DNA of 64,000 nucleotides from a virus. Below, piece after piece: positions 57,263 through 64,000 of this stretch. The translations under genes were made by a program, and so were the position numbers. Position 1 is the first letter of the stretch, and each line of letters opens with the position of its first letter. The stretch covers positions 1 to 64,000 of the IMG/VR virus record IMGVR_UViG_3300028840_002623; one strand, given 5' to 3'. The notes under the pieces were generated by a model that was not told where the DNA came from, did no database searches, and saw only the letters and a program-made list of their open reading frames with translations.

Positions 57263-57298
57263 AAAAAGGACCACCTCAATCAAGAAGTGGTCCTTTTT
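57263..57298. terminator. Bidirectional intrinsic terminator before the capsid module
   Basis: Perfect 12-bp stem AAAAAGGACCAC (57263-57274) / GTGGTCCTTTTT (57287-57298) with a 12-nt loop. The A/T tails make it usable in either direction. On the - strand it lies between a possible promoter (57327-57354) and the protease start at 57246, so it could act as an attenuator. Confidence 0.85.
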
Positions 57299-57326
57299 AC
57301 ACAATGGCTCCTACATTCAAAAGGTA

Positions 57327-57354
57327 TTATTACAGATAATTCATTAAAAGTAAA
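57327..57354 (-). promoter_or_regulatory. Possible promoter for the capsid module
   Basis: On the - strand TTTACT (57354-57349), 16-bp spacer, TAATAA (57332-57327). It sits in the 122-nt AT-rich gap between genes at 57368 and 57246. Match is moderate, and the terminator downstream complicates its use. Confidence 0.35.
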
Positions 57355-57367
57355 GAAAAAAATAAAA

Positions 57368-57559
57368 TTATTTTTCATCCGGCTCTTTCGGGGGCTTCAA
57401 TGTCTCTTCATTTCGGATGATGTCAATCATCCCATTCTTGAACTCAATTGTCATCTTCCCGTACCATCTCCGTTTTTGAGCTGACACCAACAGTCCGTTT
57501 GTCCAATTCAATTCTTCCTCTTGTTTCTGTAACACTTTCGGGTTTTTAATTGTTTCCAT
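57368..57559 (-). CDS. Hypothetical small protein (63 aa)
   Basis: Overlaps the GDP-fucose synthase stop by 14 nt. Helix (KNPKVLQKQEEELNWTNGLL), then a beta-hairpin-like segment (YGKMTIEFKNGMIDIIR). Possibly a small DNA- or RNA-binding protein; unrecognised. Confidence 0.55.
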   Translation of the reverse strand: METIKNPKVLQKQEEELNWTNGLLVSAQKRRWYGKMTIEFKNGMIDIIRNEETLKPPKEPDEK

Positions 57560-58472
57560 TTTTCCTCCACCATTTGATTGTTCTTTGCAAACCTTTATGC
57601 AGTTCTGTTTTTGGTTCCCAATTTATTTCTTTCTGGGCTTTTGAAATGTCCAATTCTCTTGCTGGTTGTCCATCCGGTTTGCTTCTGTCCCATATTATTC
57701 CTCCATCATACCCCATCAACTCCCGTATCAAATAAACCAACTCATGTATTGCAACGCTTTTTCCCGTTCCCAAATTCATTGGTTCAGGACTGTCATACAT
57801 TTCCATAGCGTCAACAATTCCTTCAGCACAATCATCTACAAATAAAAATTCACGGGTTGCTTCCCCTGTCCCCCAAACTTCCACCGTTGGCAGATTATTT
57901 TTTATTGCTTCATCAAACTTCCGAATCAAAGCCGGAATGACATGTGATGACTCCGGGTTGAAATTGTCTTCAGGTCCATACAGGTTGACCGGAATGAGAT
58001 AAATGCCGGGAAAATTATATTGTTCCCGGTATGCCTGTGTCTGAACCAACAACGCTTTTTTCGCAATGCCGTATGGCGCATTTGTTTCTTCCGGGTATCC
58101 CTTCCAAATGTCTTCCTCTTTGAATGGAACCGGAGTGTATTTCGGATATGAACAAACTGTGCCAATTGTTACAAACTTCTTCAATGGTTTATTTGACCAA
58201 CAGGCTGCATCTATCAACTGAACTCCCATCATCAAATTATTATAAAAGAATTCAGCAGGGTGTTCCCGGTTTGCTCCAATCCCACCACACATTGCGGCAA
58301 GATGAATAATTGCTTCCGGTTGAAACTTGTCAAGATAAGAAATTACTTGGTCAGGATATAACAAGTCAACCTCATTGTGAGTTGGTATTCCCACCTCATG
58401 CCCTCTTTGCACCAAATGAAAATTTACATACTTTCCTAAAAAACCATGCCCACCTGTCACCCATACTTTCAT
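57546..58472 (-). CDS. fcl: GDP-L-fucose synthase (308 aa)
   Basis: SDR epimerase/reductase: TGGHGFLGKYV (NADPH site), AAMCGGIGANREHPAEF (family signature of GDP-4-keto-6-deoxymannose epimerase/reductase), FVTIGTVCSYPK (catalytic Ser), and APYGIAKKAL (Tyr-x3-Lys). Converts GDP-4-keto-6-deoxy-mannose to GDP-L-fucose. Overlaps the gmd gene by 4 nt, the classical pair. Confidence 0.92.
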   Translation of the reverse strand: MKVWVTGGHGFLGKYVNFHLVQRGHEVGIPTHNEVDLLYPDQVISYLDKFQPEAIIHLAAMCGGIGANREHPAEFFYNNLMMGVQLIDAACWSNKPLKKFVTIGTVCSYPKYTPVPFKEEDIWKGYPEETNAPYGIAKKALLVQTQAYREQYNFPGIYLIPVNLYGPEDNFNPESSHVIPALIRKFDEAIKNNLPTVEVWGTGEATREFLFVDDCAEGIVDAMEMYDSPEPMNLGTGKSVAIHELVYLIRELMGYDGGIIWDRSKPDGQPARELDISKAQKEINWEPKTELHKGLQRTIKWWRKNGNN

Positions 58473-59419
58473 TTCAATGCCTCCATTTCTGAATTTAAGA
58501 TTTCCATCAACATTAAATCAAACGGCAGAATGGGCTCCCAATCCAACTTTTCTTTCGCTTTGCTTGCATCACCACAAAGGTATGGAACCTCAAGTGGTCG
58601 TTTCAATCGGGGTGATTCAACTGTATAATCTCTCCAATCTAATTTGACCAATTCAAAAGCCCGTTGACACAATTGCCAAACTGTATGTGTTTCCCCGGTT
58701 GCTAATACATAGTCATCCGGTTCAGGCTGTTGAAGCATCAACCACATTCCCCGAACATAGTCAGGAGCATAGCCCCAATCCCTAATACCTCCTAAATTTC
58801 CCACTTCAAGTTTGTCCTGTAACCCGGCTTTTATTCGGGCAACCGCACGGCAGACTTTCCTTGTAATGAACGTTGGACCACGTCTGGGACTTTCGTGATT
58901 GAAAAGTATTCCGCAAGACACATGCAGTCCGTATGCCATCCGGTATGTTTGGGCCAAACGGTGTGCCGCAAGTTTGGCAATTCCATACGGGGAAACAGGA
59001 GCAAATTCATTCTCTTCATTCATTGTCCCTTCTACATCTCCATACATTTCGGAAGTTGAAGCCTGATACATTCGGATTTCTCTTGGACTGTCTTTTATCG
59101 CTTCCAAAAGCCGGAGTGTTCCAAGAGCGTTTACATCCATGGTATATTCTGAACACTCAAAACTGACCTTCACATGCGATTGAGCGGCAAGATTGTACAC
59201 CTCATCGGCTTGGCTTTCATACAACACGTGTCTCAGGCTTGTACCATCGGTCATATCTCCAAAATGTAAGTGAAGGTTATCAAATACATGGTCAATCCGT
59301 TGAGTGTTGAACTGTGATGCCCTTCTGACAATTCCGTGGACTTCATACCCCTTGTCCAAGAGCAGTTCAGCCAAATAGGAACCATCTTGTCCGGTGATTC
59401 CGGTAATGAGGGCTTTCAT
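58469..59419 (-). CDS. gmd: GDP-mannose 4,6-dehydratase (316 aa)
   Basis: LITGITGQDGSYLAELLLD is the near-invariant Gmd start; then VYNLAAQSHVKVSFE, YQASTSEMYGDV (catalytic Thr/Ser-Glu), PYGIAKLAAH (Tyr-x3-Lys), FNHESPRRGPTFITRK (GDP site). First committed step from GDP-mannose to GDP-fucose; GDP-mannose must come from the host. Placed between head genes. Confidence 0.95.
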   Translation of the reverse strand: MKALITGITGQDGSYLAELLLDKGYEVHGIVRRASQFNTQRIDHVFDNLHLHFGDMTDGTSLRHVLYESQADEVYNLAAQSHVKVSFECSEYTMDVNALGTLRLLEAIKDSPREIRMYQASTSEMYGDVEGTMNEENEFAPVSPYGIAKLAAHRLAQTYRMAYGLHVSCGILFNHESPRRGPTFITRKVCRAVARIKAGLQDKLEVGNLGGIRDWGYAPDYVRGMWLMLQQPEPDDYVLATGETHTVWQLCQRAFELVKLDWRDYTVESPRLKRPLEVPYLCGDASKAKEKLDWEPILPFDLMLMEILNSEMEALK

Positions 59420-59841
59420 TTGTCTTTCTTTTCTTCCGGCTTAATGTTTGACACAAAAGTTTTACCACCCTCACCTTCTTTAGTACGGCTCAAATCTTCC
59501 ATTTTTTTCAATTCTTTTTTTCGGGTATCAATATCAATACTTTTTAATTCTTCCATACTTATTTTGTCTTCTTTCAATACATTCTTTCCGGGCATCATAT
59601 CAAGACATGTGCCGATATTTTTCAAGGCTTCACCCATCTCCATATACTGCATTAAAATCCGGTTGTGTACTTCCGGGACAGTTGACTTGGAAAACATCGG
59701 ATGTGTCATCGCTTTACTCTGTAATGAAAATAATTTGCCCATCTGCTCATACTGAGCACACAGGGTTCTGAATTGCTCTTTTGTTTCAGTTGACAATTCC
59801 AAATTGTTGAACGCCATTCCTTTTTTCTTCTTGGTTCCCAT
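59416..59841 (-). CDS. Hypothetical helical protein (141 aa)
   Basis: AAGGAGAATGTAAATG initiates it. Charged helical protein (FRTLCAQYEQMGKLFSLQSKAM; KNIGTCLDMMPGKNVL). Between the gp7-like head protein and gmd. May be a virion or scaffold accessory protein; no family recognised. Confidence 0.55.
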   Translation of the reverse strand: MGTKKKKGMAFNNLELSTETKEQFRTLCAQYEQMGKLFSLQSKAMTHPMFSKSTVPEVHNRILMQYMEMGEALKNIGTCLDMMPGKNVLKEDKISMEELKSIDIDTRKKELKKMEDLSRTKEGEGGKTFVSNIKPEEKKDK

Positions 59842-59853
59842 TTACATTCTCCT

Positions 59854-60903
59854 TCAAAATAATTCTTTACCAACCCACGTACTGCGTCGTTTTGCTTCCC
59901 TTACAGTTTGTGGTATTCTTTTGAACTCATCTCCCACATGGGATTTTCTTGGCAACTCTGACCTCAATGAGTCGTTGACATTTTTCTTCTTTTCTCTTAA
60001 TGACCGGGCTTGTCCCTTTTGCACTTCTCCAACGCTGGCTGGAAGCCATGCACAACGACAATTCGGATGTCTGGGTATCAGCCCCCGTGCCTCATCAATA
60101 GTGAATACAGTTCCTTCCAAATCTGCACATTGGTCGCAAACCTTCTCATCTTCAGCGGTGCTCCATTCTACATCCGCTGTCACTCCTTCAACTCCCAACT
60201 GTTGAAGAGCATCCAGCTGTCCTTCCGAATGTGCGTAAATGATTTCAGTCCGGGCTAATGTCATTGCCCGTTGTCTTGTAATCCCGGTAATGGTCTCTGT
60301 CATATTCCGGGCAATCATTCTTGGACTCAAACCGTTGGCCATTCCATCCGCCAATACCCGGCTCAACTGTTGGGACATTGCCGCTGTAATCCCTTTCAAC
60401 TCTTCAAATGACCGGGTATACAACAACTGTACTTTGCTTGTCATCTCCGGTTGAGCGAATGATGACTCAATAAACTGTTGTCTGCTTCCTTGGTAAAAAT
60501 CCGGATTTTCAGCCATTATCTCCGGGTGCATTTCCGTATAACTCCGAACAGCACCCCTTCTGTACGATGAATGGACATAAGGGGCTGTCCACGGGTCACC
60601 CACTATGGGGTCAACAAACAACGGGGCATTTGGTTCAGCGAGTTGTTCTGTAAGCCACGATTGAAATGAGGTTATTTTTTCGGCATCAGTTCTGAACCTC
60701 CACGCTTGTCTTTCCGGGAGTTGGTTTGCAACCAATAACTCCCGGTTGAAGGCAAATGGTTCGCTTTCCTCAAGCCCCAAAACATCCAACTTCCATATTG
60801 CTTGGATTATCAAACTGCGGATATAATAAAACCGCTTGCGCATTTCGGCTTCATATGCCCTGCGCAATGTTGTTGTCCGGGTTGGGTCAAGTTTGAGTAC
60901 CAT
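59854..60903 (-). CDS. SPP1 gp7/Mu F-like head morphogenesis protein (349 aa)
   Basis: The C-terminal third shows the family signature: RAMTLARTEIIYAHSEGQL, WSTAEDEKVCDQCADLEGTVF and PRHPNCRCAWLP. The N-terminal half is helical. These proteins enter the prohead with the portal and may travel with DNA at ejection. Overlaps the APS-kinase fusion by 17 nt, where a portal-gp7 neighbourhood is normally unbroken. Confidence 0.9.
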   Translation of the reverse strand: MVLKLDPTRTTTLRRAYEAEMRKRFYYIRSLIIQAIWKLDVLGLEESEPFAFNRELLVANQLPERQAWRFRTDAEKITSFQSWLTEQLAEPNAPLFVDPIVGDPWTAPYVHSSYRRGAVRSYTEMHPEIMAENPDFYQGSRQQFIESSFAQPEMTSKVQLLYTRSFEELKGITAAMSQQLSRVLADGMANGLSPRMIARNMTETITGITRQRAMTLARTEIIYAHSEGQLDALQQLGVEGVTADVEWSTAEDEKVCDQCADLEGTVFTIDEARGLIPRHPNCRCAWLPASVGEVQKGQARSLREKKKNVNDSLRSELPRKSHVGDEFKRIPQTVREAKRRSTWVGKELF

Positions 60904-61645
60904 GTTTTTCCCTTATAGCAGTTGCACTTATTGCCTCTGTGTCCATATCCAATCGGATTTCTCTGATGCCCCACCCTACTTTGCGTCCATAACACACCTC
61001 TTTCACGTCAGGCACGACAATAACTTTTATTCTGTCCCCGAATACATCTTGTATCATCTTCTTTCGCTCTGCTGTGGTGTACGGATTTGAAGGTGTTATC
61101 ATTGTATCCCGGAGTGCAACACAAACATCTTTCCCTTCATCCAATACCGATTGAAACAATTTGATATGACCTTCGTGTAATGGTTGGTATCTGCCTATGA
61201 AATAACTGTACTCATAATTGTCTTCTTTTAACACCAACATTAAACTCCGCAAAGATTCCATCGGCAAAAGATGATTGTGGTCAACTTTGTAATGGTATTC
61301 TTCCTCTGAAGGCTCTTCATAAAAATGTCCTTCACGCTCTGGCATATCCCGTTTTACATACACCCAAATCGGATGACACACTTCATCAATTTCTTTTCTC
61401 ACTTCCTCCATTGGAGCAATTACAGATACAACAACGGGTTTTTGTTCACTGAGAACCTTGGCAAGCCGGGCAACACGTAAGTTATGCTCACGCCTATCAT
61501 CCCGGCTGAACCCGGCTCCCAGTGATATTGAATCCCGCATTTCGTCACCATCTAACAAAACACCATCCAAGCAATCCGCCAGCGGTCTGCCCACTGTAGT
61601 TTTTCCCGCACCGCTTTGTCCTGTCAGCCACACAATCTTATTCAT
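60887..61645 (-). CDS. APS kinase-like / nucleotidyltransferase fusion (252 aa)
   Basis: Residues 1-~140: APS kinase-like P-loop WLTGQSGAGKTTV (6-18), LLDGDEMRDS and GAGFSRDDRREHN, conserved in adenylylsulfate kinases that make PAPS. Residues ~145-252: an HxGH cytidylyl/adenylyltransferase module, GRYQPLHEGHIKLF, ending ISATAIREKHG. Domain order equals that of animal PAPS synthase, but the second domain is too short for ATP sulfurylase and looks more like NadM-type transferases. GGAGGA precedes the ATG. Nested between portal and gp7 genes. APS-kinase role likely, second activity open. Confidence 0.75.
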   Translation of the reverse strand: MNKIVWLTGQSGAGKTTVGRPLADCLDGVLLDGDEMRDSISLGAGFSRDDRREHNLRVARLAKVLSEQKPVVVSVIAPMEEVRKEIDEVCHPIWVYVKRDMPEREGHFYEEPSEEEYHYKVDHNHLLPMESLRSLMLVLKEDNYEYSYFIGRYQPLHEGHIKLFQSVLDEGKDVCVALRDTMITPSNPYTTAERKKMIQDVFGDRIKVIVVPDVKEVCYGRKVGWGIREIRLDMDTEAISATAIREKHGTQT

Positions 61646-63146
61646 TGTTCATTTCCTCCTGAGGTTCAGTTGTTCCATTTGCTTCCTCTTCAGCCACAGC
61701 GGCATCAAGTTCAGCTTGCTCATCTTCAAATTCCTTCTGACGCTTTTCTGCCGCCTTGATAATTTCTTTGATTTCGGCTTCATCAAGGTCCATAAACATC
61801 TTGAAGAATATCTCCGGTGGGATGAGCAGGTCAACTCCGCCAGCAACATACTTGCTGAACGCTTCCACCCGTGCCTTCAGCACTGTCGCCTTGTCCAATT
61901 CGGAAGGCTGAGCAAGGTCAGGCCAAATTATTTCATATTTTTTCGGCTCTGGCAACACGCCATACGCTATGAGCCTGTCAACCAATGGTCTGATAATGTA
62001 CGGGGAAAGATACTTGTTCTGTCTCCGGGCAATTCGCTTGTTCCAATTCCGGGCATCTTCCTCTGCCGCAAGTTTTGCTTGTTCAGAGCCCATAAAAATC
62101 CGCTTGGGCACTCCCATCGCAATCGCAATTATTTCCAACTGAACATCCACGTGGGCTTTCGGTTCAGCAACTTGGGGATTGAGACTGTTGACGGATATTC
62201 CTTGAAGCCTCAAATACCTCTGAAGCCCGTTTGCATAACTTGTTATCTGTTCGGTCAGTGCGGCATCTTCATCTGAGCCTGCAACCGGGGCTTGGGCTTG
62301 TGGGTCCATTTCAAATGCATAGCCGGGGAATCCACCCTTCCAAAACATCTCAGCAGAACCACCACAGATTTTTCTCAGGTCATAAAGCCGATTGAATAAT
62401 GATTGCATCCGGGGAACACCGAACACTTCTGAACTTTCCCGGTTGTCCGCCACGTGAATCAATCTTGTCCAATGGACCAACTCACCTTTCCCGGTATCAA
62501 TTTTGGAATCACCCGTGCTGGCTTGCGGTTGTGCAGCATCCCCGAATGTGATTTCATACATCACGGGCTTTCCATACCGTGGGTTCATCTTGTCACGTTG
62601 GGTGCTTTTTACTTTGACAACTGATTCGGAGAAAGCCCGGAGAAAAAGCAATTCATATTCCGGTCTGTTTTCGGTCACATCACCTTTCTCATCTATTCCT
62701 TCCACGGGGTCACTCAATTTCTTTCCATCATTCAACCCCAAAAGCAATACACCAAACCTTCCAATGCCGGACAGTCTGTCAATCCTGAGCATGAATGCAT
62801 TGAGGTTGCGTTGCTGTTCCAAATCCTTCCAACTCTTTTCAAACTCAGTGTCATCCCCTTTAACATCCTCAACAATCTGAGGTTCATCTGCCCAACTTTC
62901 TTCCGGGAACAAACTCACGACACGGGTTGCCAGCCCTTCCCGGTCATACATCAACTGATATTGGTCTGTGGTCAACTCTTTCGGGTATCCACATTCATCG
63001 TCAATGTCCCTTCTTGGGTCAATAAGGTTGCTCAACAACGATGAACGGCTCATACTGGCGTTCAGCATCATATCCCGAATCACCTGTTTGTCTTTTTCAT
63101 TGAGCACAACAGGGGGCTCAACTTTTTCTTTCTTTCGTATCTTCAT
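61638..63146 (-). CDS. Portal protein, DUF1073-like (502 aa)
   Basis: IRDMMLNASMSRSSLLSNLID, LYDREGLATRVVSLFPEESW (DREG…V..p…w) and RIFMGSEQAKLAAEEDARNW are typical of DUF1073/SPP1-type portals. The C-terminal ~90 residues are acidic and helical, as in portal crowns. It is directly downstream of the terminase large subunit, and overlaps the next gene by 8 nt. Confidence 0.88.
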   Translation of the reverse strand: MKIRKKEKVEPPVVLNEKDKQVIRDMMLNASMSRSSLLSNLIDPRRDIDDECGYPKELTTDQYQLMYDREGLATRVVSLFPEESWADEPQIVEDVKGDDTEFEKSWKDLEQQRNLNAFMLRIDRLSGIGRFGVLLLGLNDGKKLSDPVEGIDEKGDVTENRPEYELLFLRAFSESVVKVKSTQRDKMNPRYGKPVMYEITFGDAAQPQASTGDSKIDTGKGELVHWTRLIHVADNRESSEVFGVPRMQSLFNRLYDLRKICGGSAEMFWKGGFPGYAFEMDPQAQAPVAGSDEDAALTEQITSYANGLQRYLRLQGISVNSLNPQVAEPKAHVDVQLEIIAIAMGVPKRIFMGSEQAKLAAEEDARNWNKRIARRQNKYLSPYIIRPLVDRLIAYGVLPEPKKYEIIWPDLAQPSELDKATVLKARVEAFSKYVAGGVDLLIPPEIFFKMFMDLDEAEIKEIIKAAEKRQKEFEDEQAELDAAVAEEEANGTTEPQEEMNNE

Positions 63147-63147
63147 A

Positions 63148-64000
63148 TCAAAAAACTCCTATTCTGCCACGCTGTGAAAACGTAAGTAAAGTGAACGCAC
63201 CGCTGGTCGCATCCACTTGGTCCTTGTATTTTGAATTCGGGAACAATGTTAATTCATTCATATAGGTATTATTCCACTCAGCTGATATCAGGTATACATT
63301 CCCTACATTCACCTGTGCGGAGAAAGGCATTGCCCGAATCACCTTGTCACCCGATGGTCGTTGAACCTCCACATTATACCCCCGGAGATTCTTCACTGTG
63401 TTTTGTGCTGATTCTTTTCCACCACTTCCCGGCTCTTGCTCAATCCCAATCTTGACGCCAATCCCATCCATCTGTGCCGTCAACTTGACCAGCTTTTCTC
63501 TTTCCCCGGTATCCAACTGAACCCGGATTACATCCAGAATCCAAAAGCGGTGTTCCTTGTCCTCACCCATTAACACCCCTGCTGTAAACGCACCGCCACC
63601 TTCCGTACCTGCTTTGTCCCAATACCGGATTTTCTGAATCCAATCCGCTGGTGCTGTCGGTGCGACATCCACTTTCAACCGGGCTGTCTTGAACATACCA
63701 CCTTCCAACGGGACAGGCAATTGCAAAAACTGACCTGCATACCCGTATTCAAGCAACTTGGACAATGCCTCATCCAACGCTCTCCGGGAAAGCCGAATGG
63801 GGTCAAGCAATCGCACCCCTTTCTTCTTGGGGTCAGGTACATATTTCTGTCGCAGTGCTTTGGGCTTAATGGTCTTGTATGATTTCCGATTCACTTCTGC
63901 GGGCAGGTTGATGTGTTTCACCCGTACCTTTTTCTGCCCTAACATATCAGCGGTTGGGTCATCTTCATGCAACCGCTGCATTATCAAAATCGTGGGTGTA
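63148..64000 (-). CDS. terL: Terminase large subunit, C-terminal part (cut by window edge)
   Basis: The reading frame is open across the window end: TPTILIMQRLHEDDPTADML (coupling motif region), then the RNase H-type nuclease with YWDKAGTEGGGAFTAGV (first Asp), IGIEQEPGSGGKES (Glu) and SKYKDQVDATSGAF (last Asp). The ATPase half lies beyond 64000. It cuts and packages concatemeric DNA through the portal encoded next. Stops 2 nt before the portal start. Confidence 0.93.
   Translation of the reverse strand, partial: TPTILIMQRLHEDDPTADMLGQKKVRVKHINLPAEVNRKSYKTIKPKALRQKYVPDPKKKGVRLLDPIRLSRRALDEALSKLLEYGYAGQFLQLPVPLEGGMFKTARLKVDVAPTAPADWIQKIRYWDKAGTEGGGAFTAGVLMGEDKEHRFWILDVIRVQLDTGEREKLVKLTAQMDGIGVKIGIEQEPGSGGKESAQNTVKNLRGYNVEVQRPSGDKVIRAMPFSAQVNVGNVYLISAEWNNTYMNELTLFPNSKYKDQVDATSGAFTLLTFSQRGRIGVF

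Noticed and set aside
1-64000. CRISPR array
   Set aside because: The only tandem repeats (17.3, 50.6, 53.7, 56.0 kb) are in-frame coding repeats without spacers.
1-64000. tRNA genes
   Set aside because: I saw no T-loop GTTCRANNC motif with a matching acceptor stem in the few non-coding gaps; a tRNA search program should confirm.
1-64000. Lysogeny genes, insertion sequences, attachment sites
   Set aside because: No integrase, transposase, repressor or flanking repeats were recognised.
1-64000. 7-deazaguanine or hydroxymethyl-pyrimidine modification pathways
   Set aside because: No queC/D/E, folE, dpdA, thymidylate-synthase-like hydroxymethylase or base glucosyltransferase was recognised in the window.

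Overview
This 64 kb window is almost certainly part of a tailed double-stranded DNA phage genome (or a prophage/metagenomic phage contig). I recognise no bacterial housekeeping gene. The genes are tightly packed, often with 1-20 nt overlaps, and cover DNA replication and recombination, virion head, neck and tail, and lysis. Strong Shine-Dalgarno motifs (AAGGAG) precede most genes, so the host uses SD-led initiation. GC content looks like the mid-40s percent. I saw no tRNA, integrase, repressor or CRISPR array. A long tape-measure protein, a tail-tube protein and a frameshifted tail chaperone pair point to a non-contractile-tailed (siphovirus-like) virion. The host cannot be named from this sequence.

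Two arms converge at about 28.3 kb. The left arm (1-28.3 kb, + strand) is the replication and recombination arm. It starts with a sigma-region-2-like protein, a SNF2-type helicase, a TOPRIM primase, a replication-initiation-like protein and a DnaB-like helicase (0.3-5.5 kb). A five-gene cassette follows (6.0-10.7 kb): two radical-SAM enzymes of the spore-photoproduct-lyase-like group, a methyltransferase-like protein, a clamp-like protein and a GNAT-like protein. Next come a DnaN-like clamp, a uracil-DNA-glycosylase/3'-5' exonuclease fusion, a family A polymerase, a clamp loader, a possible UvsY-like protein, an ssDNA-binding protein, a RecA/UvsX recombinase, a 5'-3' exonuclease, a RuvC-like resolvase and an Mre11/Rad50 system whose Rad50 subunit is split between two distant genes (10.7-22.6 kb). 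An AT-rich intergenic control region (22.6-22.9 kb) carries a terminator, TTGCA repeats and a promoter. It leads into a block of small accessory genes, several of them zinc-ribbon proteins, ending with the Rad50 C-terminal half.

The right arm (64-28.3 kb, - strand, read right to left) is the virion arm: terminase large subunit (cut by the window edge), portal, an APS-kinase/nucleotidyltransferase fusion, an SPP1 gp7/Mu F-like head protein, GDP-mannose dehydratase and GDP-fucose synthase, protease/scaffold, decoration protein, major capsid protein, a DUF115-like protein, holin and lysis-like genes, connector, a 1636-aa beta-roll fibre, neck proteins, tail tube, G/GT chaperones, tape measure and tail tip. 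It ends with nine genes for glycan chemistry (glycosyltransferases, two sulfotransferases, methyltransferases, an epimerase).

Two systems stand out. First, the phage appears to carry its own glycan fucosylation and sulfation pathway (GDP-fucose synthesis, an APS-kinase-like activated-sulfate enzyme, glycosyltransferases, two sulfotransferases and methyltransferases) woven into its structural operon. Second, the radical-SAM/methyltransferase-like/GNAT cassette inside the replication operon is a candidate DNA-modification or repair system. In a full read by eye I found no GATC tetranucleotide at all, and CCGG is strongly over-represented; both need a scripted count.
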